This document shows, one piece after another, positions 1-11,763 of a DNA stretch of 64,000 nt. The notes beneath the pieces are model-generated. The model was given only the letters and a program-made list of their open reading frames with translations, was not told the DNA's origin and ran no database searches. This DNA is from Nemophila menziesii. Lineage: Eukaryota; Streptophyta; Magnoliopsida; Boraginales; Hydrophyllaceae. The stretch lies in assembly GCA_029959085.1 (NCBI GenBank), contig JARWIR010000035.1, forward strand, positions 4,942,501-5,006,500, read 5' to 3'. Both the position numbers and the translations under genes were made by a program. Numbering within the stretch: the stretch's first letter is position 1; every line of letters starts with the position of its first letter.

Positions 1-1263
1 ACGGAAGGGATTAACTTATAAAAGTTTAACGAATTAGAGTAAATTTACAGGGATTAATGATGTTTTAAATATTTGGAACGCAAATTATCAAATTGCTGAA
101 ATTTGCTAAATTATAGCTTATTACATTTTCCAGTAATTTATGCTTTTTAAGGTATCTCCTACTTCAAAACTAGAGTAAGACCCAAATCATATATTGAATG
201 GTCCAATATTCACATTACAATTAATAATTATAATAACAAAAATACATGTTATTAGATTAATTAGATAGTTACTTTTGCAAGTTAAAAACATGGAGTATGT
301 GTCTTAATAGTATTGAACTATCAAATATTAGATGAATGAATTTTCCTCAAAACTATTATTTGAGTTAAATATACACTTGCATTCAATTCCTAAATTTTTC
401 AAAAAAGAAAGATGATGAAAAATGGTCATAGAAAAATATGATAAATTTTATTCAAACCATACACTATTTACATCGATCAAATTTTTTTTTTTTGAATTTC
501 AAACCAAAAAACAACTTATTCTTTAAGTAAAACATTTTATACTATATTGTATCCAATAAATCTATTATATACATGCAATCTACTGCTGCCAACAAATAAA
601 TTTTGTACATGGCATAATATTATTGTATGACAATAAAATTAGACTGAGACATAGACTTACTCTATGATTAGTGACACTCAATAAATAACCAAAAATGATA
701 AGACAAATATCATGTGACCACAATATTGACTCATTATGTAACTATTGTAACACTAAAATAGATGATAGAGATCACATATTTTAGAAATGCAATGTTACCA
801 TAGTGATTATTAGATGTTTCTATATTATTTAATAATAGCTAGTAGTGTCATATTAGGGGTTGAACAATTTTCAAAAAATTAATCAATAGTTAGGTTATAT
901 ATGAATTTTAAAAATGAATAGTGTCCATTCATATTTTTTTCTAAAAACAAAATCGGGGCCTAATCTTAAGGGCAAGTCAATTTGGGCTTTTATAGTGTTC
1001 ATATTGGTCTAAGTGCGGGTCTTAGTCAGTGGGCTGGGCTTTTTCAGCTAAACAGGGTGTAAGTTAAAATCGAAAAGAAAAAAAACCTTTGCTTATTCCC
1101 TAACGTTTACGCCGCAAAACTCTTCCATAGCAAAATATTGATTGAAGAAACAAGTCCAGAGGTAAAGAAGAAAATTTTCAAATAATGCTTATTTCTAAAC
1201 CATATAAAAAGTGTAATCAGTTTCTTTTTTACAATTTAAAATTTCTTTATATTTTTTTTGAAG

Positions 1264-3936
1264 ATTACAATGATGGATACTTTTAGAAGGATCTCCCATG
1301 TTTATCAAGATTATGTTTCTTTTCAAGAACATTCACTCATTTGGAGTCTGTGTAATTTGTCACAAGGTATATTTTATTATTATGAACAATGATTATATAA
1401 TAATAAAATAAAACCAAAAATGATAACAAAATTCTGCAGAAAAAGAGTACAAAAATAGAAGTTCAAATCCATATAGATTTTTGGAATCCGGAATTCTATT
1501 TTCTATTTGTTTTCATTTGCTGTAATCTTAATTGAATGCTCAATTCCTCCTTTCACTTATATATTGATTAAATATAATTATACTAAATCTAGCTTAACAT
1601 AGTTTTGTTTTGTGACAACAACCCAATGTCTTATGCAATAAAAACGAATTTGTAGAAGTTTCATTGCCTCTAAATGTTACTTGTTGAATTATACAACCCT
1701 TATTAAAGCATAACACTATGAATATAATTATTGCGAATAATACATTGGTAGCTTTGTTGGTGCGAGAATACACAAATTAAACCTCGATTTGAACAATAAA
1801 TAAAAATATAGTTTATTTTATTAGGTTATATTTTAGGGATTCACATTATTTGCTTTCGAAGGTAGCATTTATTTTTTATTATTTCTAAATCTATTCAATT
1901 AACATAATTGAGATTCCAAACACTTATGAAATATGTTAACCATGTGACGTTATATAATTTATAATCCAATAATTTGTAAATATTTTATCTATTTTTAATT
2001 GTTAACACTTCATCATTTATCTATATAATTAATAGAGAGTTATTTGATTTACAGGAGGAAAAAGAACGTTGGTCATGTCATTTCAATAAAATAGAAAATG
2101 TGAATGCATTATAAGAAATACAAGATCGCCAAGAAATGTATTAACACCATTCCTCAATTTTATGCATTTTAGTTTCCTTCTACATTCATGACCTATATAG
2201 TTAATCAATTAGTTGTATCACATAGGTGCTAATAAACAAAAGGGTAATATATATTAATTATTTAAGTAGTGTGTCTTTTATGTTTTTACCAAAATGACCT
2301 TAGTTTTGTTGTCTTAAATGTTTCTAGAGTATGTGAATCGATTTATCTAATATTTTTTCTCAAGATTAAGCACAAAAGATCAGCTATGAAAATATAAATT
2401 TAGATTTAGATATAATTTCAACTAATACAATGAAGTTTAAATAAAAATGTTGATGAGTTTGAATAACCATTTGGATGTGATCATTATTAAGAAAATATAT
2501 TCATTTAACTTATAAATATTTATGTTGAATTTTATTTGAATTATAATTTTTTGAATACACTCTGAAATTCAGTCTATAGACAACGTATATTCAAAATATT
2601 CTGAGGTGGATAATATAATGTTCATGTTAGGTACAAGCCTCTAGTGGGGGCTGGTCTTGCTTATGGTGCAAAGCGTTGGGTTTATACCCTTTACCAGCAA
2701 TGTGTTCGTCTTCTCCATAATGCGGGTAATATTTTTTATAAATAATTACAATTGACTTAGCATAATTAATTAACTCTATATTAATTTTTATTCTTTTCGG
2801 GGTAAATAGTGATGACAGGTCTATATGCAATTTAAAAGAGCTTGGTGAAGGTGGCAGAATAAATTTTTATGGTTTTTTGGTGGTGGAGTAAGAGCTTCTT
2901 TTACACTTCCATGGACAACAATAACCGAAAAAAGGGAGTCAGATTATATAAGGGTGACCAAGAAGAAGGTAAATGAACCGGAAATGTCTTCCGGGATTGT
3001 TCTTAATGCCGCAGCTTCTTTATGGCTTCCATTGCCACCACGAAGAATCTTTGAGTTCGTCAATGATAATACACGTCACCACGAGGTACTACTCACAACT
3101 TTCACTTCCCTCAATAGTTTCATAAAAATTATACTTATAATTTATAGGGACTTATCGTGCAATTACTTTTTACATTAATTGCAGTCTGACGATTTCTCGA
3201 GTGATAGTAATGTTACATAAATCTATCATGTGGTGAATGTCCCAGAAAACCGTGTGTCAGTGTTCCATGTAAATGTAAGTTTTTTAATTATCTCTTTTTT
3301 GTAGTTGAATCTTATCAATTCGATAATATATTGAAAGTCGTTTAAAAACATGACAAAGTATCATGCTAATCCTACACGAAACCAACATAGATCTAATTGC
3401 ATAATCTTTTTTTTGGGTATGCTATTTAGCTAGCGGTGGAGATTCGGATTATGTTTCTCTATTCGCTAAAGTATTTCTATCCTTCCGGACGGACGTGAGG
3501 ATCATGTTGGTGGAAACAGTGGGTCCCTTATATTTGATAGATTTGTCTCAAGCTACATTGCTAGGTCTAGGCCCAGTAGAAACAATCAAAACAATCAGTA
3601 ATTCATGTCACGAACACCATCGAGCATATCAAAGTGTGCTGGCTGTTATACAACATATGATCAGTGCCCTACAAAAGTTTTCCCTTTGCAGGCAGCACCA
3701 GCCCCATCATCACAACAAAAGACCACCTTCTCAAATATTTCCTTTAATAGGCCAAAGGGTCACCCTATAAAGATTGCACATCTGCAGGCGTCACCAGCAA
3801 CACCACACAAGACCGCCATCTCGGGTTTACCCGAAAGGCTGCCAAGGGGCACCCAGAAAGGTCACCCAACCAGCTCCACTATCTCCACCATCACCAGCAC
3901 CACCAACAATAACAACACCACCACCCAAGGCTCTAG
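1264..3936 (+). pseudogene. HD-ZIP IV (START/HD-SAD) fragment, unit U1
   Basis: Blocks: B1 1264-1366, B2 2055-2137, B3 2602-2725, B4 2811-3085, B5 3185-3274, B6 3422-3622, B7 3692-3936. B3 reads [16 protein letters not shown], like the YKPLV..G.AFGAQRW core of HD-ZIP IV proteins. B4 ends SGIVLNAAASLWLPLPPRR..EFVND, like PPGIVLSAATS.WLPV.P.R.FDFLRD. B6 DSDYVSLFAKVFLSF resembles DPDYVALLPSGFAIL. In functional relatives this is the C-terminal half of a nuclear transcription factor of epidermal cells. Broken here: stop (taa) where other units have AGA after VAE in B4, an extra T shifting frame shortly after, and taa in B5 (VT*IYHVVN). No homeodomain is present. Confidence 0.72.
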
Positions 3937-4402
3937 GTAAGGGTTTTATTTTATTTTATTTATTAGAAACTTTTATATTTTATTTACTGAGCTACATTTT
4001 AACTATTTATTTCGTTTACAATTACGAATATTAAATTTACTGGGAATGTATAGTTCAATGAATTTTCGTAACAAGGTGTGTTTATATTTCACTTACAAAA
4101 TTTTCTAATTCAATTTAATTTTAAATTAATTAAACTTGTACAAGTGAAATCATTAGCGTGATTTTAGAATTATCTAAATTTTATGGCTCTTGTGATAGAT
4201 TGAAGTGCATCAGTAGGACTTTATCCGAGCTTTGTGACACGTGAGTACCTAATGGAATCAATCTGGATAAGAGGTAATTACTTTATTTAGTTAATTTTGG
4301 TCGGAAAAATGTATTTAATTAATATATAATTGAAATATGTTATATAGAATGAGATACATGCAATTAAATAGAACATAAAATAAATTGCAGGTCATATAAA
4401 TT

Positions 4403-4510
4403 ATGATTGTCGCAGAAGATTTCACAAAGGCCTACAAGTCTTTAACAATATTTCAGAATAACTTTACAAGAGACACTGTTAATAACTTTTGTTCTAAGTG
4501 TTGTAGTTAA
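4403..4510 (+). other. Exon-like block B9 in L tail of U1
   Basis: Thirty-six codons including the stop, starting MIVAEDFTKAYKSL and ending ...FCSKCCS then taa. A few bases upstream is taaattgcag, a good splice acceptor. The same length and stop position are kept in all four L tails. I do not recognise the peptide. It could be the last exon of the ancestral gene or chance conservation of a young repeat. Confidence 0.3.
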
Positions 4511-6509
4511 ATTGGGTGCTTGTGAAGTAAGGTGAATAATAATTTTATATGGTTTTCTTTTAGTTAAATAGTTTTTTTAGACTATTATCTTCTTTATTTA
4601 TAGATGAAGCCTGTAAATAACTTTTTTGTACAAAAACAAAGAATGGATGATCTAATTTTAAAGGATGTGTATTGTATTTTAATTATTTTTTAACAATCAT
4701 AAAAATTGATGCGAATTCCAAAAAAAAGATATTAACTCATCAGTGTAGACCAGGGGGACTATATGTGCCCACATTGACTAATAGACACATTTAAATATTT
4801 GGAATGGAAATAATTAACTTATCGAAGTTTACCAAATTAGAGAAAATTTACAGGGATTAATGATGCTTTAAATATTTGGAACTCAAAATATCAAATTGCT
4901 GAAATTTGCTAAATTATAGTTGATTTTCCAGTAATTTATGCTTTTTAAGTTATCTCCTCCTTCAAAAGTAGAGTAACACTTACATCATATATTGGATGGT
5001 ACAATATTCACATTACATTTATTAATTTATAATAAGAAAATACATGTCATTAGATTAATTAGATAGTTACTTTTGCAAGTTAAAAACATAGAGTATGTGT
5101 CTTAATAGTATTGAACCATCAAATATTAGATGAATGAATTTTCCTCTAAACTAAGATTTGAGTTATATATACACTTACATTTATATACTAAATTTTTCAA
5201 AACAGAAAGATGATGAAAGACGGTCATAGAAAAATATGAGAACTTTTATTCAAACCATACACTAATTACATCGATCAAATTTTTTATATTTCAAACCAAA
5301 AACAACTTATACTTTAAGTAAAACAATTTATACAATATTGTGTCCAACAAATTAATTATATTCATTCAATCTACTGCGACCATAAAATAAATTTCGTATA
5401 TGGCATAGTATTATGGTGTGAAAAAAAAAATTAGACCGAGACATAAATTTACTCTATGATTAGCTACACTCAACAAATAACCAAAAACGATAAAACAAAT
5501 ATCATGTGACAACAATATTGACTCAATATGTAACTACTGTAACACTACGATAGAGGATAGAGATCACATATTTAGGAAATTCAATGTTACCATAGTGATT
5601 ATTAGATGTTTCTATATTATTTAATAGTAGCTAGTAATGTCATATTAGGGATTGAACAATTACCTAACAATGAAATGATAGATGGGTTATATATGAATTT
5701 TAAAAATGAATAGTGTCCATTCACATTTTTTCTAAAAATAAAATCGGGGCCTAATCTTAAGGCCGAGTCAATTTGGGATTATATAGTGTTCAGGCGGGTC
5801 TAAGTGCGGGCCTTAATTAGTGGCTTTGGCCTTTTCAGCTCAGTAGAGTGTAGGTTAAAAACGAAAAGAAAAAAACCTTTGCTTACTCCATAACTTTCAC
5901 GCAGCAAAACCCTTCAATAGCAAAATATTGATTGAAGAAAGAAGACTAGAGGTAAAGAAGAAAAATTTCAAATAAAGTTTATTTCTAACCTATAAAAATT
6001 GTAATCGATTTGCAATTTATAATTTTTTTATATTTTTTCTGAAGATTATAATGATGGATACTTTTAGACGGATCTCCCATGCTTCTTAAGATTTTTTTTT
6101 TCAAGAACATTCCCTCATTAGGAGTCTATGTAACTTGTCACAAGGTATGTTTTTTATTATGAACAATAATTATATAATAATGAATAAAACAAAAAATGAT
6201 AACAAAATTATGGAGAAAAAGAGTACAAAAATATAAGTCAAAATTAATATAGAATTTTCCAATCCGGAATTCTGTTTTCTATTTTTTTCATTCGATGTAA
6301 TCTTAATTGAAAATTCAACTCCTCGTTTGACTTACATATTGATTAAATATTATTATGCTAAATCTAGCTCAACTTATTTTTTGTTACATCAACCCAATGT
6401 CTTATTCAATAAAAAAAATATGTAAAAGTTTCATGGCCTCTAAATGTTACTTGTCAAATTATATAACACTTACTAAAGCATAACAATATGAATATAGTTA
6501 TTTCTAATA

Positions 6510-6521
6510 ATACTTATGTAG
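6510..6521 (+). repeat. LINE copy 1 target-site duplication, left
   Basis: atacttatgtag directly before the T run. Two mismatches to the right-hand copy at 11752-11763. Confidence 0.8.
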
Positions 6522-6698
6522 TTTTTTTTTTTATCGGCAAATCAAACTTTTATTTTATGAAGAGTAAACTGTCAAAACATTACAATTTTGACCCATTTAT
6601 CATGGGCAATCACCAACTCAACTTTACTAAACTATTACATATTCAATGAAATTAAATAGAGGCATTACAATAACTTTTCAATAAAAGAAAAATAATGG

Positions 6699-8114
6699 CT
6701 AACTATTACAAATTTGTTCAACCATTGCTTTCACTTTACTACTCTTGAAACTCCTCGCCTTTAGTTTAACAGCTACATATGTGATGATTTTGTTGTATAG
6801 CCTTTCTTTATTCGTTGCATTTTCACCATGCTCTCGCATGTTTCTTTCATTCCATTTAAAGTATCTGTAAGTTGTTATACTTACACCAGTAACATTATTA
6901 ACTTCTGAATTAACACCATCTCTTTTCAATTTCTCCAACAAGTCCCTCACATTACTGATATTTATATGAATACCACAATTTTCTAATAAGCGCTTAAGTA
7001 TTACACTTGAGAATTCACAATTTACAAATAAATATTCATTACTTCCATTTTCTTTCTTACATAAATGACAAATAGGATTCACATTTAATCCCCAATCCAG
7101 CATCCTATCTTTAGTAGGAAGTCTATTCATTGCAACTTGCCAAGAAACAAATGAACATCTTAGGATACAAGCTTTAGCCCATACCAGATCAAACCATTCA
7201 ACCTGAGGCTCATGTTCTGAGATTCTTACAAGAGTTTTCTTAAAGGAAAACTGATTTTTAATACTTTCAGTACATGTAGTTTTATCTTTAGCATCATTGA
7301 GTATTATCTCTTGCATTTTAGGGAAAATTCGCGCAATATTAGGTGGTATTCTCCACCTCCCTCTACCATAATAGTCCTTGACCTTTTTATTACAACTTAC
7401 ATTTCCTTCATCAATTTTAATATCTAAAATTTCCTGAACATCTTTTTTATCCAACCATTTATCCCACATTATGAAAGTTAAGTCTCCATTTCCAACCTCA
7501 TGATATATAAGCTCAAAGGCAAATTTTCTTACCTTCAAGATTTGCTTCCACATCCATAAATGATATTTCTTTTGACTTATACTCCAAATACACCTATTTT
7601 TAAGGATATTCACATTAACCCACTTACTCCATAAGTTTTGTTCTTGAGAATAGAACCTCCAAAAGTTATAGAGTAAACACACTCTATTCATATTTTCAAT
7701 ATTAGGTATATTGAGCCCTCCTTCTTCTTTAGGACAACATATTTTCACCCAAGCTACTCTCGCACCATGGGCATTATCAATAGAACCCCATAGGAAACTT
7801 GATAGTTTCTGATTCAGTTTATGGATAACTTGTTTAGGAAGTAAAAACGCCCTGCACCAAAACATTATTTTACTTACAAGGACAACTCTTATTAATTCAA
7901 TTCTACCTGCATATAAGAGCAGCTTAGAATTCTATTGTGTTATACTTTGTCCAATCCTTTCAATTAAAACATTTCCATCAGTAACACTCATTTTCTTTGA
8001 GTTTAAAGGGATGCCCAGGTATCTAACAAGCAAATTTCCTATCCTGATGTTCAGAACTTGAGATATATCTTTCTTACTTCTTTCATTTACACCCCCAACT
8101 GAAATATAACTCAC
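6699..8114 (-). pseudogene. LINE ORF2 C-terminal part (RT thumb, zf-RVT), copy 1
   Basis: Continuation of ORF2 after the frameshift: 7932-8114 has LLVRYLGIPLNSKKMS (the conserved RYLGVPL box after the RT), then a stop after SITQ, then 6699-7865, open for 388 codons. That piece starts in FLLPKQVI, has VAWVKICCPKEEGGLNI, and contains the zf-RVT region SWQVAMNRLPTKDRML..GLN with CHLC and a later C near residues 265-285. No RNase H domain is evident downstream. Confidence 0.88.
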
Positions 8115-8132
8115 TTTTAGTGAAATTGATAT

Positions 8133-10304
8133 TTATACCAGAGCATCTAGAAAAGAGATTTGTGCTTCCTTAACCACTCCCGCAGATTCAATATTACTTT
8201 TCTTGAAAATTAAAACATCATCTGCAAATCCTAGGTGGTTCAAATTAATCTCCTTACACTTTGAATGAAATGTAAATTCGTTGTTCTGAGCAACCTTATA
8301 GAATAGTATAGAGAACACTTCCATACAGATTGCAAATAAGTAAGGGGAGAGAGGGTCCCCTTGCCTTGACACTCTCTTTCCTTTAAAGTACCCACATGAA
8401 TCTCCATTTACACATATAGAATAGTATTTAGTACTTATACACATATGTATCCATTTAATAAATTTATCAGGAAACTTTAAGCAATGAAGAGTATTTATCA
8501 GAAAAAGCCAGTTCACACTATCATAGGTTTTTTGTAAGTCTAAATTAATGGTACAAGAAGAGCTGATAGACTTTTTCTCATATCCAGTAACAATTTCTTG
8601 CGCAACAAGTATATTATCAGTTATATTCCTCCCACTAACATAAGCAGCTTGGTTCAAAGAAATTATTGAACTCATAACGTTTTTAAGCCTATTCATAATA
8701 ACTCTAGAAATAGTTTTATAGGTAATATTTGTACATGAAATAGGCCTAATCTTTTTAACACAAGATGGATTATTCTCTTTTATGATCAGAACAATATTTG
8801 TTGCATTAATTTGGGTAAGTATTTTACCTGATTCAAAAGTCTGTTTAATAGCAGAACATAAATTCTCACGTATTATGTCCCATGATTGCTTAAAGAAACA
8901 AGCAGAGAATCCATCTGGTCCAGGGCTTTTCACATCTCCCATAGCGAACAAAGAATTTTTTATTTCTTTATTTGATGTGGGGGCAATCAAACCCTCCATA
9001 AGTTCCTTAGGGACCTCTTTATTCAAAATAGCTTTAATAGTATCAATGAAACATAATTCTTGATTACTTTCTTCTGTACCAAGCAAGGACTTATAATAAT
9101 TCACAAATTCATTTTTAATCTCATCTTGCTCAGTTATAACTTTTCCATCATCACAAATGAGAGTAGATAGAAAGTTTTTTGCTACTCTCCCTTTTATCAT
9201 TCTGTAATAATAAGCTGAAGTAATATCATAATCTTTGATAAATAAAGCTCTAGATTTTTGTTTCAACACCTCATGATGTCTAATTATAGATTTTTCCAGT
9301 TGTTGAATAAGAATCTTTTCTTTAGACATATCAGTATCACAACTTATCCCTTTCATTATTCTCATCTGCACAACTTCAAGTTTTGTTTTAATATTTTCAA
9401 TATCTTCATAATTCCTTCTGAAAAGTTTGTTATTGAACTTTTTGAGCTCACTTTTTACCAGCTTCAGTTTCATACATAGTTGAAACATCATATTGCCTTT
9501 AATTTTTGTATCCCACGTATTTTTAATAAGTTCTCTAAATCCTTCATGTTTTGTCCAGATATTATAGAATTTAAAAGCACAAGGCCCAGATTCTTCCTTC
9601 TCACCAATTAATAAATTTATCGCGCAATGATCAGATATAGAAGGAGGTACTATAATAGCATTGGATTGATAAGTATTCATCCATTTAGTATTCAAAAAAT
9701 CTTTATCAATTTTACTTGCACGTAATTGCCCTTTATCATTCTTGTTTGTCCAGGTGAAATATTGACCCGCATATTGGTGTTCATATAAATTAGCATCCTC
9801 AAGACAATCTGCCAAAAAAATAGAACTATTAGGAATCGTATCATAATTTAATCTATCTTCAATTTTAAGAATCTCATTGAAATATCTAGTATAGCAAATA
9901 CAATGATCATCATAGTCATCACTTAATTTCACAATATCATTCCATAAAACCTTACTTTCATTATCATCATTACTTGAATATACATAGCCAACAAAGAAAG
10001 AAAGATTTGATTTCAATAATTTGACTTTGATAAACATCAGTTGAGAAGTTTCAAATAGCAACAGTACATCAACATAATTTTTATCCCACGTTATCCAAAT
10101 TCTCCCACTATCACATTTATTACAATTGTAAATCATTTCTAAGTGAGAGAAATGATCACTTATTATCTTTAAGCTATTATGGATCTTCACTTTAGTTTCA
10201 AGAAGACCAATTATCTTAACTTTATTCTTAATTATAAACTCCTTAACATCTAATTGCCTAAGAAGGCTATTAAACCCTCTTACATTCCATGAAACAATAC
10301 TCAT
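8133..10304 (-). pseudogene. LINE ORF2, endonuclease + reverse transcriptase part, copy 1
   Basis: Open for 723 codons. APE-like endonuclease in residues 1 to about 235: WNVRG 6-10, LLETK 34-38, SDH 224-226. The expected GDFN is RYFN (140-143), so the catalytic Asp is missing. Reverse transcriptase about 440-700: SPGPDG 460-465, QKTYDS 591-596 with the motif A Asp at 595, RQGDPLSPYLF from 647, FADD 693-696. The frame is lost soon after FADD (stop after FLDALV at 8133). In active elements this protein nicks target DNA and copies the RNA at the nick. The start ATG overlaps the ORF1 stop. Confidence 0.92.
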
Positions 10305-11434
10305 ATATTAGCTGGTCTCGTAATTTCCCTTTCCTTACTTTGATTAATAAATTTCAAGGCATCCCTATCAATATCAGTAACCATAGTTTCTTGTAGCTTT
10401 TCAAATGAGTTAGAGCAGTATACTTTATTATATGATTGATTAGATGAATAGTTTTTCATGTCTTGAGACTTATTACACACAACTTTCCATTCTTTCTCAT
10501 TAACTTTTTCCTTCCCTTTGTCTTTCTTTTTAGCAATACCAGCTTTTGGAACCCAAACCGTAATAATATTGTTACATTTATTTTCTAAGTGCCCAATTTT
10601 ATTGCACTTAGTACATATTTTAGATTTCCAATCATACTCCACCTTTACAATTTGTAATTCTTCCAACCGAATATCAACATAAAGTTCTTCTGGTAACTCT
10701 TCCTAAGTATCAATTTCAACACATACCCTCGCATAACCCAATCTAGTCATAGATTAAGTCATGCTATCCATCTGTAATGGTATTCCTATACCATTTGCAA
10801 TATAACTCATGCCTTTTCTAGTCCACATAACAATAGGTATATTGACTAGTTTAGCCCATCGGAATTTTAGATACATCTAATTTTTCAAACTGCATACCTA
10901 TTTTCCAAACATAAAAATAAACGTACCGTTATTACAAGATTTAATATTAACCTTACCAAACTTTGACCATTAAAATTTAACAAAATTAACAACATTATAG
11001 AACGGAGGGGATGAATCGAGAAATTGGCCGACTAAACAATTATCCCACTGAGCATAACCCTCATCTAAAACTTCCTTATCAGGAGTAATAATTCTTTTAC
11101 CTTCTTTACGCATCGGAACATGATAATCCAGATTCAAAGCTGGGTTATAATTTTTACCGAATAATTTCGATGATTTCTTAGGTTTCGGCACTACCTCGGT
11201 TAGATTTTCATCAATCTGGGCAACTACTCCCGAAACCTCACTTTAGGTACCCAATTTTCGCAAGTCGTCCTCCTAACTGTTAGGATCCTTATTACGAGGA
11301 CTCATTGGAGGAGTGACTTCGCTACTTTCACTTTGAGGCGAGAACATCATCTTTGTAATGTTGGTGTATTTCGTTTTTGTTCTCGGTTTAGTGTTTGTAC
11401 TGTTAACACGATTTGAGTTTATCATTTTCGTCAT
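10301..11434 (-). pseudogene. LINE ORF1 (DUF4283 / zinc knuckle), copy 1, degraded
   Basis: Nucleic-acid-binding ORF1 protein of plant LINEs. From the likely ATG at 11434 (MTKMINSNRV) to the TGA at 10303-10301 the length is 1134 bp, an exact multiple of three, but several in-frame stops interrupt it. Recognisable parts: WDNCLVGQFLD (start of DUF4283, about 11030), a GMSYIANGIGIPLQMDSMT segment (about 10770-10820), and a CX2CX4HX4C knuckle CTKCNKIGHLENKC (about 10575-10620) in the open 121-codon end at 10301-10666. Stops at about 10755 and 11277 are absent from copy 2. The mid part of DUF4283 appears shortened and out of frame. Its TGA overlaps the ORF2 ATG. Confidence 0.86.
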
Positions 11435-11751
11435 TCTACCGATCAAAGATTTTAACCTAGGAAGAGAAAATCAAAAAAAAGGGCAGAAATGAAAACGAAA
11501 GGTTAAGAAATGGGTGGGTTAGGGTTTTCTAAGAGTGGTGATGAAAATCAGATGAATGTTAGATCCCAGATTTCGGAAATAAGACTCGATCTGAGGAAAA
11601 GAAAAGCAAATAAGATTAAAATAAAGGGTTAAAGTGGTTTGTGTAGGAAAATTTAAGATGGAATAAAATTAAAGGCTATGAATGAGTTGAGAGAGAATTT
11701 TTTATGGTTGACTCTCATTTGACCAGGTGTGATTAAAAGAGAATATTTTTG

Positions 11752-11763
11752 ATAATTATGAAG
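11752..11763 (+). repeat. LINE copy 1 target-site duplication, right
   Basis: ataattatgaag, followed by the resumed unit sequence ctttgtcgatgcag. Decayed partner of 6510-6521. Confidence 0.78.

Larger units (their letters stand above)
1..4803 (+). repeat. Tandem unit U1 (alpha start, L tail)
   Basis: Bases 1-950 are an AT-rich spacer without a convincing gene. The promoter-like block with GGGCTGGGCT is at 1031-1040. B1-B7 follow (1264-3936), then an L tail with a G-box-like CACGTG near 4239 and block B9 at 4403-4510. Stretches between blocks look like introns: AT-rich, with acceptor AG and donor GT at the block edges. The first 3.1 kb resembles U3 and the rest resembles U4. Confidence 0.85.
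6522..11751 (-). mobile_element. LINE (plant L1-type), copy 1
   Basis: About 5.23 kb, full length in outline: 5' leader about 11435-11751, ORF1 remnant 10301-11434, ORF2 remnant 6699-10304, 3' end with an 11 bp T run at 6522-6532 (the poly(A) tail read from the plus strand). It is flanked by direct repeats atacttatgtag (6510-6521) and ataattatgaag (11752-11763), a slightly decayed target-site duplication. Inserted into the B1-B2 interval of unit U2. Frameshifts and stops in both ORFs show it cannot move on its own. The same insertion is present in U5. Confidence 0.94.

Noticed and set aside
2627..2830. 67-codon minus-strand frame, repeated at 22278-22481
   Set aside because: Antisense of B3 and the B3-B4 intron. 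It is broken in other units and has no independent support.
2954..3178. Independent 74-codon gene
   Set aside because: It is the end of B4 plus its intron read through. The frame passes the donor GAG/GTAC and ends in the intron. The same applies to 17795-18103, 44434-44769 and 57675-58010 past the donor.
8782..9063. 93-codon open frame on the plus strand inside the LINE (also 28287-28568)
   Set aside because: Antisense shadow of ORF2 reverse transcriptase codons. Conserved only because the two LINEs are near copies.
9258..9479. 73-codon plus-strand frame inside LINE copy 1
   Set aside because: Antisense to ORF2 and not kept at this length in copy 2.
6522..11751. LTR retrotransposon
   Set aside because: No long terminal repeats, gag, protease or integrase. 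The order ORF1 zinc knuckle, endonuclease, RT, zf-RVT and a poly(A) tail is that of a LINE.
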